Source: RGIG990 sp045589455
GTDB taxonomy: Bacteria > Verrucomicrobiota > Kiritimatiellia > RFP12 > UBA3636
Assembly (NCBI GenBank): GCA_045589455.1
Contig: JAZNPC010000066.1
Location: 166,240-230,239 of the forward strand
Direction: 5' to 3'
Length of the DNA: 64,000 nucleotides
Part shown: positions 1-7,916 of the stretch, one piece after another
Numbering within the stretch: position 1 is the stretch's first letter
Layout of the letters: each line of letters starts with the position of its first letter
The notes under the pieces: generated by a model
The model's database searches: none
The model's input: the letters and a program-made list of their open reading frames with translations, nothing else
Told to the model about the DNA's origin: nothing
Made by a program: the position numbers and the translations under genes

Positions 1-1354
1 GAGCCATCTTGCAGTATTCGTTCTCTTCTTTGAGCTCATAGACGCGCTTAATAATTTCCTCGCGCTCCATTCCAGGTGTAATATCTAGTGGTGTGCCTTG
101 GCTAACAAATTGTTTGTCGCTATGCTTAGGAAGGCGAGGAGTTGTTTTGCAGAAAGCAATCAGATGCTGAAGTGTTTCCTTAATATCTATGCACTTGGTG
201 CAGAGGCGTTGCTCAAGTCGAGCAATATCCTCTTGTGAATTTATATCAACAGGATATTGGCGAAGATAGCTTTCCAAATCATCAAGAACAATGCATTGGC
301 TACAAATAGCGGAATGCATTTCCTCCTGGTCAATTGTTGCTAGCAATTGAGGGCGTGTATTATCAGTAACCTTAAATGGTGTATCTCGTTCATAAGCGAA
401 GGCTCTTGATAGAGGTAGATAATGGAGATGCCCATTGATTACATATTTTAATACAAAGCAATTTTGTGCATCAGGATATTGGCGAAGGAAGTTACCAAGT
501 ATCTCAGGTGTGAGGCTTGTGGCAAGGTAATCAGTAAGCTTTGTTGAGAAGCTCTTAATTGCATCCTTTGAAATTGTGGCAGTGTCATAAATTGTATGAA
601 TCCAACCAGAGCAGTGTGTGACAAAGGTAATGTTTTCATGTTCAATAGCACGACGTGCCTGAGCGGAAAGCTCTGTTCCATTGAACCACATGTTCTTTGT
701 AACAATGCGGCGATTGTTTGTAATTATGCCTTCTCCTAAATCAATAAAGTTTTGTGAGTGAAGTGGAGTTGCCATCAAATATATCTGCTCAAGAGGAATG
801 TCTAGCACAACAAATAGGGCAGCAGCATAAAGAGCAGCAAGAGAAACACATTCTCCGGCACCGGTGCTATAGCCTGGCTTTCTTGAGAATGCGGTCATGG
901 CCTCAAGGGTTTCTGTCTTCCAATATGGGATTACATTTGTATTATATTTATCTAGACCAAAGTGTCTACGAATGTCAATATCAAAATAATACTTGTCTCC
1001 CTCATAGCCAAACAATGCATTTGATTTTGAAAGAGTATCTCTATCAATAAAGCTATTGAAGCGTGCTAGCTCTTTCTCTTGGGTTGTAAGTCCCCATGTC
1101 TCAAGATCAAGATTAAAGGTATAGTGATCCATTATGTATTGCTTGAGACGATTTATTCGAGCCACAGTGCCACGCTTATTAAACTCAGTAAACCAAGGGT
1201 CTTCACGCCAGCGCCAAAGGATTGGCGACATAATATTTGCCAACACAAGGCTAAATATCAGATCTGGAAAAATAAACATTTCCATATCTGATAGGGAAAT
1301 TGCGGAGGATTTCTTTTCAAGCTCGCGCTGTTGCTCAGGAGTTATTTCTTTCAT
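1..1354 (-). CDS. Unrecognised protein, C-terminus off the window; possible transglutaminase-like Cys-His-Asp site
   Basis: The minus-strand frame is open from an ATG at 1354 to the window edge, about 451 residues. The ATG overlaps the stop of the upstream ATPase gene by one base (TAATG), so the two are probably translationally coupled. I do not recognise the family. Residues 20-50 are hydrophobic and aromatic. Around residue 169 there is a Gly-Glu-Cys in a Ser/Ala/Leu-rich helix, followed 30 residues later by His199 and then Asp205, a spacing reminiscent of transglutaminase-like or papain-like folds. Four further cysteines (two CxxC-like pairs) lie near residues 360-405. A pilus- or secretion-linked role is only suggested by the neighbour. 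The reading frame is certain; the function is not. Confidence 0.7.
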   Translation of the reverse strand, partial: MKEITPEQQRELEKKSSAISLSDMEMFIFPDLIFSLVLANIMSPILWRWREDPWFTEFNKRGTVARINRLKQYIMDHYTFNLDLETWGLTTQEKELARFNSFIDRDTLSKSNALFGYEGDKYYFDIDIRRHFGLDKYNTNVIPYWKTETLEAMTAFSRKPGYSTGAGECVSLAALYAAALFVVLDIPLEQIYLMATPLHSQNFIDLGEGIITNNRRIVTKNMWFNGTELSAQARRAIEHENITFVTHCSGWIHTIYDTATISKDAIKSFSTKLTDYLATSLTPEILGNFLRQYPDAQNCFVLKYVINGHLHYLPLSRAFAYERDTPFKVTDNTRPQLLATIDQEEMHSAICSQCIVLDDLESYLRQYPVDINSQEDIARLEQRLCTKCIDIKETLQHLIAFCKTTPRLPKHSDKQFVSQGTPLDITPGMEREEIIKRVYELKEENEYCKMA

Positions 1355-2943
1355 TAAAATTGACCGATAGATGCGATTAGCTCTGCTGGGGTTGTGATGT
1401 GGTCGCGTAGCTTTTGTGCTGCATCGTCCTTCATTGCACACCAGGTTTGCTCGTTTGCTACAATTTCACGAAGCTCATTTGCGGAAAGTTTGCCAGAGTG
1501 AATTGCTGCTGCCACATTTGGAGTGCATGGCATAAATTCAAATATACCGATTCGACCGATAAAGCCTTCGCGACACTTTGGGCAGCCCTTTGCGACGGCA
1601 ATTGTTTTTGCGCCTGCGGCTTCTGCGATTGCTGCCTCGTGTGGTGGCAGGGTGGAGATATCTGCAACCTCGTGGCAGTGTGGGCAAACGCAGCGTACTA
1701 GGCGCTGAGCAAGTACACCGCGCAAGCACGATGCAAGCAAGTATGGTTCAATGCCCATATCTGTTAAGCGCATAACTGCAGCAGGTGCATCATTTGTGTG
1801 AAGTGTTGTTAGCACAAGGTGACCAGTTAATGATGAGCGAACAGCAATCTCTGCGGTCTCAGCATCACGAGTTTCACCAACGAGAATTACATCTGGGTCT
1901 TGACGCAAAATATGGCGTAAGCCAGAAGCAAAGGTTAGTCCAATTTTTGGCTTAACTTGAATTTGAGCGATATTTGGAATGCGATATTCAATTGGGTCTT
2001 CAATCGTAAGAATATTTCTACGAACTGAATCCATTGTGCCAAGTGCAGAATAAAGAGTTGTTGTTTTACCAGAGCCAGTAGGACCAGAAACAACGATTAT
2101 ACCATTTGGCTGATTCAATGCATTTGAGAAGCCCTCCAGCGCATTCTCTGGCATACCCAAATGATTTAGAGGGAGAAGAGAGCGGTCACGGTTAAGTAGA
2201 CGCAATACCACGCGCTCACCAGCTGCAACAGGAATTGTTGAAACACGAATATCTACAATGCGATTTGCCACACGAACCTGAGTCATGCCATCCTGAGGAA
2301 GTCTGCGCTCAGTAATATCCATGCTAGACATAACCTTGATGCGTGAAACAATCTGGAGAACTTGATTAGGCTGTGAGCTTTGGTAATCATAGAGCTTACC
2401 ATCTAAGCGATAGCGAATACGCACAGCACCATTTTCTTCTGGCTCAAGATGTATATCTGAAGCATCTCTACGGATAGCCTCAAGAATGATGTTGTTGATA
2501 AATTGTGTGATAGGCTGATTATCGGAATCAGAAAGCAAATCAGAGAAATGAGTTTGTGCTGCTGGTGTAGTTACTGTTGCTTTTGGTGCTGTTTGTGGCA
2601 GAGTGTCGAGCGTATCCTTTGAGGTGGCACCTGCGCGAGGAATGTCTGCTGCAGCACCGAGCTCTAGCTTTTCTAAAATTCCAAGAATGCACTCCTTTGG
2701 AGCGAATGCAGGTTCCAACTCTTTACCCAATAATAGTCCTGCTTGTTGAATAACAGAAATGCTTTCTAGCTTTGACATTGCTAGATATAGCTTTTCTTCA
2801 ATAAGAACCGGTATAACACAAAAGTCCTTTGCCCATGGTAGTGGCAAAAGAGAAAGTAGCTCTTTAGGTAGCTGGTCCACGGTAATCTCAGGAAGATATG
2901 GTAGCTCATATTCTTCAGCTAGCTTTTCTAATGTGCTATTCAT
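1354..2943 (-). CDS. GspE/PulE/PilB-family secretion or type IV pilus assembly ATPase
   Basis: 529 residues, the usual length for hexameric ATPases that power type IV pilus extension or type II secretion at the inner face of the cytoplasmic membrane. Residues 1-100 form a short N-terminal domain and about 100-140 a Pro/Thr-rich linker. The RecA-like core has Walker A GPTGSGKTT at 287-295, an Asp box near the LTIEDP segment (about 312), Walker B DVILVGE at 351-357, and a His box with TLHTND at about 380-385. Two CxxC pairs (Cys420/423 and Cys454/457) form the zinc-binding element typical of GspE and PilB but absent from the retraction ATPase PilT. It sits 16 bases after yraN and overlaps the next gene. 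No pilins or platform protein are in the window, so pilus versus type II secretion cannot be decided. Confidence 0.93.
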   Translation of the reverse strand: MNSTLEKLAEEYELPYLPEITVDQLPKELLSLLPLPWAKDFCVIPVLIEEKLYLAMSKLESISVIQQAGLLLGKELEPAFAPKECILGILEKLELGAAADIPRAGATSKDTLDTLPQTAPKATVTTPAAQTHFSDLLSDSDNQPITQFINNIILEAIRRDASDIHLEPEENGAVRIRYRLDGKLYDYQSSQPNQVLQIVSRIKVMSSMDITERRLPQDGMTQVRVANRIVDIRVSTIPVAAGERVVLRLLNRDRSLLPLNHLGMPENALEGFSNALNQPNGIIVVSGPTGSGKTTTLYSALGTMDSVRRNILTIEDPIEYRIPNIAQIQVKPKIGLTFASGLRHILRQDPDVILVGETRDAETAEIAVRSSLTGHLVLTTLHTNDAPAAVMRLTDMGIEPYLLASCLRGVLAQRLVRCVCPHCHEVADISTLPPHEAAIAEAAGAKTIAVAKGCPKCREGFIGRIGIFEFMPCTPNVAAAIHSGKLSANELREIVANEQTWCAMKDDAAQKLRDHITTPAELIASIGQF

Positions 2944-2959
2944 AAAAAATCCTTTTGTG

Positions 2960-3454
2960 TTAATTATTCTTGTTTTTGTGCAAAGCAGATGTGATTAGCT
3001 CCGGAGGAAGTGAAATGGCATTTTCGTGATGTGTAATTTCAAAAGTGTCTGCGTTTGGTGATGTCTTAGTTACCTCAATGATGTCAAAGCGTATGGCATG
3101 TGGCTTAGAAAAATTTTTCTTCATATAGCCTTTTGCTGCTCTCGTAAGAGCCTTGCGCTTACGTTTATCAACCGCAGCCTTACCTCCACCAAATAAGTTC
3201 GAGGAGCGTGTTTTTACCTCAACAAATACAAGCTGCTCAACCATTGAGTTTCTAAAATCAATTGCGATTAAATCTAGTTCATCAATCCCTACGTGTACGC
3301 GCTCACCAATTATTTTGAACCCTTTTGTTTTTAAATGCTCTGCTGCAAGTTTTTCTCCTCTAATACCAAGAGCATCTTTATCAAGGATTGCTTGGGTATT
3401 AGCCGTGGATTGCTTTCTTGGGAAAAGCTTTACAAGGAGTTCTCTAATTGTCAT
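2960..3454 (-). CDS. yraN: YraN/UPF0102 family protein (predicted endonuclease-like fold)
   Basis: 164 residues, slightly longer than the usual 115-130 because of an N-terminal basic extension of about 30 residues. The family hallmarks are in order: G-x-x-GE-x-x-AA-x-x-L at about 31-41, ELDLIA at about 59-64, and FVEVKTR at about 77-83. The Glu/Asp...E-x-K arrangement is that of restriction-endonuclease-like folds, as in Holliday-junction resolvases. The cellular role of YraN is not well established. It lies in an operon-like run, three bases after the sigma-54 activator stop and 16 bases before the ATPase start. Here it is not next to rnhB or rsmI, its common neighbours elsewhere. Confidence 0.9.
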   Translation of the reverse strand: MTIRELLVKLFPRKQSTANTQAILDKDALGIRGEKLAAEHLKTKGFKIIGERVHVGIDELDLIAIDFRNSMVEQLVFVEVKTRSSNLFGGGKAAVDKRKRKALTRAAKGYMKKNFSKPHAIRFDIIEVTKTSPNADTFEITHHENAISLPPELITSALHKNKNN

Positions 3455-3457
3455 TCT

Positions 3458-4831
3458 CTATGTGTTTAATCCGTATTTCTTAATTAAACGCTGGAGATAT
3501 GTTCTTTCAATATCTGCTTCGCGGGCTGATTTAGAAACATTACCATTGTTGCGTGCTAAAAGCTCTTTGATATATTGGCGTTCAAAATCGTCGATTAGGC
3601 GATTCTTCTCATCCTTAAATGGCTTGGTGGTGTCAACATTATTTGAAACAGAATTTTCGTCGTCGTTTGAACCGTTGTTTGATTGCTTTAATAAAGTGCC
3701 ACCTTGTTGGCATTGAAGGATATCAACAGGCTTTTGAATGTGGTAATAAGCGCGATCAATAAGGTTGCGGAATTCACGAATATTACCTGGCCAATCGTAA
3801 CGCATCAATGCATTCATTGCATTGTCAAAGTCTTGAATTTCATCACGTGCCTTAGCATTATGCAAGCGCTTCATAAAGGTCTCAGCGAGAAGAGGGATGT
3901 CCTCTTTGTGTTCTCTAAGAGGAGGTAGCTCTATATTTACAACAGATAGGCGATAGTATAAATCTTCACGGAAATTGCCTTCGCTAATTTCCTTTTTGAT
4001 ATTTCTATTTGTTGCACAAATTATTCTTACATCAATTTTGCGAACCTCATTAGAGCCAACACGTTTGATTTCACGTTTTTCTAGTACACGCAATAGCTTT
4101 GGCTGAAGCTCTTGAGGAAGCTCTCCAATTTCGTCAAGAAATACCGTGCCACCATCAGCGCTTTCAAAGGCACCAGGGCGGTCGCTTGTTGCGCCAGTAA
4201 ATGCTCCCTTAATGTGGCCAAATAATTCACTCTCCACGATATCACGAGAAATTGATGTGCAGTCAATAACAACAAATGGTTTCTCAGAACGCTTGCTATG
4301 TTTGTGAATTTCCTCTGCAAGAATTTCCTTACCTGTGCCTGTTTCACCAGTAAGCATAATTGTTGCATCAGTTGGTGCATAGCTTTCTGCTAAATAGAAA
4401 ATGCGACGCATTGGGTCACTAGCACCAATAGCATTACCAAAGTGATCGTTTTGGCTTAATGGAATATCTGCAAATTCTAGAGAAGGAGAAAATAGTAGGC
4501 GAGTATTGCCTAGGCGAAGCTCTGAGCCTGGGGTGAGATATGCATGCATGATGCGTAGCCCACAAAGGAATGAGCCATTTGTGCTATTAGTATCTTCAAT
4601 AGAAAAGGTGTGACCATCAGAGTTGATGATGCAGTGCTTGCGTGAAACTGCTGTGTCTTTTAGCTGCAAATCACAGCTGTCACTAGAGCCAATTGAAAAA
4701 GGAGTGTTTTCAATAATAATTTCTTTTCCTTGCTGTGGACCAGAAAGGATTAGTATTGATGCTTTTTTCTTAATGAGAGGACGCTCTTCATTTTTTGCTG
4801 GTACAACAAAGGTTTGATGTGCTTCTTTCAT
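3458..4831 (-). CDS. FHA-domain sigma-54-dependent transcriptional activator
   Basis: 457 residues from the ATG at 4831, preceded by GGA at a good distance; an ATG eight codons upstream (4855) is also possible. Numbering from 4855: an FHA phosphothreonine-binding domain at about 47-110 (FSIGSSDSC, SRKH, STNGS), an AAA+ core with Walker A GETGTGKE at 170-177, the sigma-54-contacting GAFTGA loop at 217-222, Walker B FLDEIGE around 239-245, an Arg-finger region near 257-266, and a Fis-type helix-turn-helix at about 425-462. It should remodel RpoN holoenzyme under control of a phosphorylated partner rather than a receiver domain, as in other FHA-type enhancer-binding proteins. It lies between nifS and yraN with minimal gaps. 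Its targets cannot be read from the window. Confidence 0.93.
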   Translation of the reverse strand: MKEAHQTFVVPAKNEERPLIKKKASILILSGPQQGKEIIIENTPFSIGSSDSCDLQLKDTAVSRKHCIINSDGHTFSIEDTNSTNGSFLCGLRIMHAYLTPGSELRLGNTRLLFSPSLEFADIPLSQNDHFGNAIGASDPMRRIFYLAESYAPTDATIMLTGETGTGKEILAEEIHKHSKRSEKPFVVIDCTSISRDIVESELFGHIKGAFTGATSDRPGAFESADGGTVFLDEIGELPQELQPKLLRVLEKREIKRVGSNEVRKIDVRIICATNRNIKKEISEGNFREDLYYRLSVVNIELPPLREHKEDIPLLAETFMKRLHNAKARDEIQDFDNAMNALMRYDWPGNIREFRNLIDRAYYHIQKPVDILQCQQGGTLLKQSNNGSNDDENSVSNNVDTTKPFKDEKNRLIDDFERQYIKELLARNNGNVSKSAREADIERTYLQRLIKKYGLNT

Positions 4832-4872
4832 AAGATATCCATTGATGAAATTCAAATTTGCGCAATCAAAAA

Positions 4873-6039
4873 TTAGGCATTAACAAAAGGTGAAATTTTG
4901 CGTAGCTTATCTACGATTCCAGGCATTACTTCTATAACCTGATTGATATCATCCTCTGTGTTGTAGCGGCTTAGGCTAAAACGTAGGGATCCATGAACTG
5001 CGGTGAAAGGAACACCCATTGCACGAATAACATGTGATGGCTCAAGAGAACCAGATGAGCATGCAGAACCAGATGAAGCACAAATTCCTGCATCACTTAG
5101 GTGATAAAGAAGTGCTTCTCCTTCGATAAATTCAAAGCTGATATTAAGTGTATTTGGAAGGCGCTTTGTTAGAGAGCCATTGAGGCGTGCATCTGGAAGC
5201 TTTAGTAGCTCCTCTTGAAGCTTATCGCGCAAACGAGCAATACGTTCAATTTCATCTGAGGCAAGATCTGCCTTTGCGAGCTCAGCTGCTTTACCTAGAC
5301 CAACAATGTAAGGAACATTTTCTGTGCCTGCGCGGCGGCCATTCTCTTGGTGTCCTCCAAGTAGGAAAGGATTAATATGTGTACCCTTACGTACATATAG
5401 CGCGCCAATGCCCTTAGGTGCATGTAGCTTGTGGCCAGAAAGTGAAAGCATATCAGCAGGAATCTCTGCCATATTTACTTCAGAGAGCTTACCCATCGCT
5501 TGGACAGCATCTGTGTGGAAATAAGCTCCTGCTGCCTTTGCAAGCTCAGCACACTCCTTGATTGGGAAGATAACGCCAGTTTCATTGTTTGCCCACATCA
5601 TGGTAACAAGCTTTTTGCCAGGAGCAGATAGTGCTGCCTTATACTCGTCCATATCAAGTGTGCCATCGCCATGCACGCCAATCTCAAAAACCTTGTAGCC
5701 CATTTCCTTTAGCTTGCGGCAAGGCTGAAGTACAGCAGGGTGCTCAACGCGAGTGGTAATGATTGTTCCGCCAGGGCCAATTGAATTTGCTGCGCCGAAA
5801 ATTGCTGTGTTGTCAGATTCGCTACCGCAGCTTGTGAAAATAATTTCTGATGGGTCTGCGTGTACAAGGTCAGCTAGCTTCTCACGTGCTGCATCAACCT
5901 TCTTTTGTACAACGCCACCAAAGGCATGCATACTAGAAGGATTGCCATAATACTCCTTAAAGAATGGTAGCATTTCCTCTAGCACCTCAGGTGCCACCTG
6001 AGTTGTTGCATTGTTGTCTAAATAAGCAAGTCTGCTCAT
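4873..6039 (-). CDS. nifS: Cysteine desulfurase, NifS type
   Basis: 388 residues, the normal length for a NifS/IscS PLP enzyme that turns cysteine into alanine and an enzyme-bound persulfide for iron-sulfur cluster assembly. Visible features are the N-terminal YLDNNATT, His100 in the RVEHPAV segment, the PLP-binding Lys204 in SGHKLH, the RAGTEN motif near 236-241, and the persulfide Cys327 in SGSACSSG. The stop of nifU and the ATG of nifS are almost touching, so the pair is co-translated and NifS probably donates sulfur directly to NifU. Without nitrogenase genes this is most likely the general Fe-S assembly system, as in epsilonproteobacteria, not a nitrogen-fixation locus. Confidence 0.96.
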   Translation of the reverse strand: MSRLAYLDNNATTQVAPEVLEEMLPFFKEYYGNPSSMHAFGGVVQKKVDAAREKLADLVHADPSEIIFTSCGSESDNTAIFGAANSIGPGGTIITTRVEHPAVLQPCRKLKEMGYKVFEIGVHGDGTLDMDEYKAALSAPGKKLVTMMWANNETGVIFPIKECAELAKAAGAYFHTDAVQAMGKLSEVNMAEIPADMLSLSGHKLHAPKGIGALYVRKGTHINPFLLGGHQENGRRAGTENVPYIVGLGKAAELAKADLASDEIERIARLRDKLQEELLKLPDARLNGSLTKRLPNTLNISFEFIEGEALLYHLSDAGICASSGSACSSGSLEPSHVIRAMGVPFTAVHGSLRFSLSRYNTEDDINQVIEVMPGIVDKLRKISPFVNA

Positions 6040-6041
6040 TT

Positions 6042-6890
6042 TTATGCCTCGCCTTCCTCTACAACAGTAATTTCAGGAGTTACAAATTCCTTTAGCTTTG
6101 CTTCAACAAGAAGCTGCTTTGTAATGTGAGCAGAACGGCAGCCTGCGCACATGCCACGGAATGCAATTACTACTTCATTGCCACGAACATCGACTAGCTC
6201 AATATCACCACCATCGCGCTGTAATAGTGGGCGAACTTCTGTATCGATTGTTTGCTCAACAAGCTTAATCTTTTGTAGCTGAGTCATAGCGCGTGGCTTT
6301 GCTTCTTCCTTTGGCTCTGGAGCAGTGTGAGTAACAGAGTTTAGAACCTCTTGAATGTCTGCCTTACATTTGCCACATGCGCCACCAGCTTTGCAGTAGT
6401 TTGTGATTTGCTCTACTGTGGTTAGGTGATTCTCTGTTGCTAGGCGCACGATTTCAGATTTATGAATATCAAAGCATTGGCAGATTACAGGGTCCTCACC
6501 AACAGAGCGCATAGAGGTTTCACCAGTCTTGTAATTGTGAATTGCTGCCTCAAGAGCTTCACGACCCATAACGGAGCAGTGCATCTTTTCTTCAGGAAGT
6601 CCACCAAGAAATTCTGCGATGTCTTGGTTTGTTACATTCTGTGCTTCCTCAAGAGTCATGCCCTTAATCATTTCTGTTAGAGCAGATGAGGACGCAATTG
6701 CAGATGCGCAGCCAAAGGTTTGGAACTTAACATCGGCGATTCTTCCATTTTCGTCGAGCTTAAACATAAGAGTAAGTGCGTCGCCGCAAGCGAGTGCACC
6801 AACCTGGCCAATGCCATCTGGGTTTTCGATTTTTCCTACATTGCGTGGGTTATGAAAATGATCTAAAACTTTATCTGTATAATTCCACAT
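6042..6890 (-). CDS. nifU: Iron-sulfur cluster scaffold NifU, three-domain form
   Basis: 282 residues from the ATG at 6890, giving the typical NifU start MWNYTDKVLDHF; an upstream in-frame ATG at 6920 would add ten atypical residues. Three domains are visible: an N-terminal IscU-like scaffold with three cysteines (LACGD, FGCASA, MHCSV), a central BFD-like [2Fe-2S] domain with Cys residues in CQC and CGKC, and a C-terminal Nfu domain with CAGC. This full-length architecture matches Azotobacter and Helicobacter NifU. It is the first gene of the minus-strand run, so the promoter just upstream probably serves the whole cluster. Confidence 0.96.
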   Translation of the reverse strand: MWNYTDKVLDHFHNPRNVGKIENPDGIGQVGALACGDALTLMFKLDENGRIADVKFQTFGCASAIASSSALTEMIKGMTLEEAQNVTNQDIAEFLGGLPEEKMHCSVMGREALEAAIHNYKTGETSMRSVGEDPVICQCFDIHKSEIVRLATENHLTTVEQITNYCKAGGACGKCKADIQEVLNSVTHTAPEPKEEAKPRAMTQLQKIKLVEQTIDTEVRPLLQRDGGDIELVDVRGNEVVIAFRGMCAGCRSAHITKQLLVEAKLKEFVTPEITVVEEGEA

Positions 6891-6939
6891 AATTAGCCTC
6901 ATAAAAAAGCTTAAAAACAATTCGTTTACTTAAGTTATA

Positions 6940-6969
6940 ATTATAACATAATTATACGGAGGAAAGCAA
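6940..6969 (-). promoter_or_regulatory. Predicted promoter of the nifU-nifS operon inside a 14-bp palindrome
   Basis: On the minus strand a TTGCTT (6964-6969) and a TATAAT (6940-6945) are separated by 18 bases and point at nifU. The -10 lies inside the perfect palindrome GTTATAATTATAAC (6934-6947), which could be a repressor site overlapping the promoter. No IscR-like gene is nearby. Confidence 0.5.
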
Positions 6970-7162
6970 ATAACAAAATGCGCAAGAAAAGTGCACATTT
7001 CAAGAACACGGACACACGGATGGGGTTTTTGGGGGTGCTTGTGTGATGGCTAGGCGTGCGAGGATTGGCGTGCGGGGCACGCGAGTGCGCTCTCGCGCAG
7101 GAACAGGATTGGCAGGATTATGCAGGATGGTCATGATTGCTTGGGTGTGTGCGTAGCGCACG

Positions 7163-7231
7163 ACACTAGCGCTTGACGTTGGACATGGTCTTGCTCTCGT
7201 TGTCGCAAGGCCAACTTACAAGCGCTAGTGT
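7163..7231. repeat. Palindromic hairpin element, copy A
   Basis: 69 bp with terminal arms acactagcgctt / aagcgctagtgt and an inner stem of GGTCTTGC with GCAAGGCC around a loop of about 10 bases. It belongs to a family with copies at 7322, 14772 and 15050. No flanking gene is interrupted. Confidence 0.8.
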
Positions 7232-7321
7232 GGGGGCAACCCATGTGCTTGTGTGGTGTTTCTTTTGACAGGATTAACTGGATTTGTGCGGATGCTGGGC
7301 TGGTGTGCTATAGGATTCAAG

Positions 7322-7394
7322 ACACTAGCGCTTGTTGTTGCCTTAATTATTGCAAAATCTATGAAGCAATAAGGCACCATCCAAGCGCCAGTGT
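7322..7394. repeat. Palindromic hairpin element, copy B
   Basis: 73 bp, starting acactagcgcttg and ending caagcgccagtgt. The inner arms are gccttaattattgc and gcaataaggc. It lies 90 bp from copy A in the same orientation. Confidence 0.8.
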
Positions 7395-7916
7395 TTTGGA
7401 TGCACCAAGCTTGGTTGTGCGCTGCGCCGCGTGCGGCGCAGTTTGAGCGTAGCGTATGTGCAAAACTCTCTCGCACCAGAGCGGGCACTGAGCACTGCGA
7501 GACACAAAATGCTCTTGCATTTTTGGCTCGCGCCAGACAAAACGATGGAGGAGCCCTGTCACTATTGTTCTCGGCACCTCCATCAACCGAAAGGAGTGGC
7601 GCGCGGCTTACCACACTGCCAATTGTGGCAAAACTCTTAAGACTGCTATTAATGAACTAGCATCGTAGGAATAATGCTAGGAGGATTTTATAGGAGAGTT
7701 AATGGGTTCATCCCGCATTATCTTTCAACAATTTTTAAAAAAAACAATTGCTAACTGTTTGCTCTTGTTTTGCCTCTCTTATTGGGTTCTTGTATAAAAA
7801 AATAGAAAAAAATGACAAATTTCTAAGATTAAATCTTCAAAAATTAAAAAAAACATTATATAATTATTGATAAATAAAGTGTTATTCTATGTTTTGTTAT
7901 AAAATTGGGGTCCAAT

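Larger units (their letters stand above)
6971..7856. repeat. Gene-free repeat field between nifU and the 707-residue gene
   Basis: No convincing gene; short open frames on both strands disagree with each other and cross palindromes. The left part has 'aacacggacacacggatgg' motifs and a 'gatggctaggcgtgcgagg' segment that recurs at 13310. Two palindromic elements (7163-7231 and 7322-7394) follow, with a 'gggggcaacccatgtgcttg' segment between them that recurs at 13280. The last 200 bases before 7917 are very AT-rich with runs of A and T and probably hold the promoter of the next gene. Confidence 0.7.

Noticed and set aside
448..1291. Small open frames on both strands
   Set aside because: They are shadows of the long minus-strand frame that is open to the window edge and has coherent protein composition.
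4873..6890. Nitrogen-fixation locus
   Set aside because: Only nifU and nifS are present; they serve general Fe-S assembly in many anaerobes.
7225..7660. Overlapping small open frames on both strands
   Set aside because: They cross palindromic elements, lack ribosome-binding sites and contradict one another.
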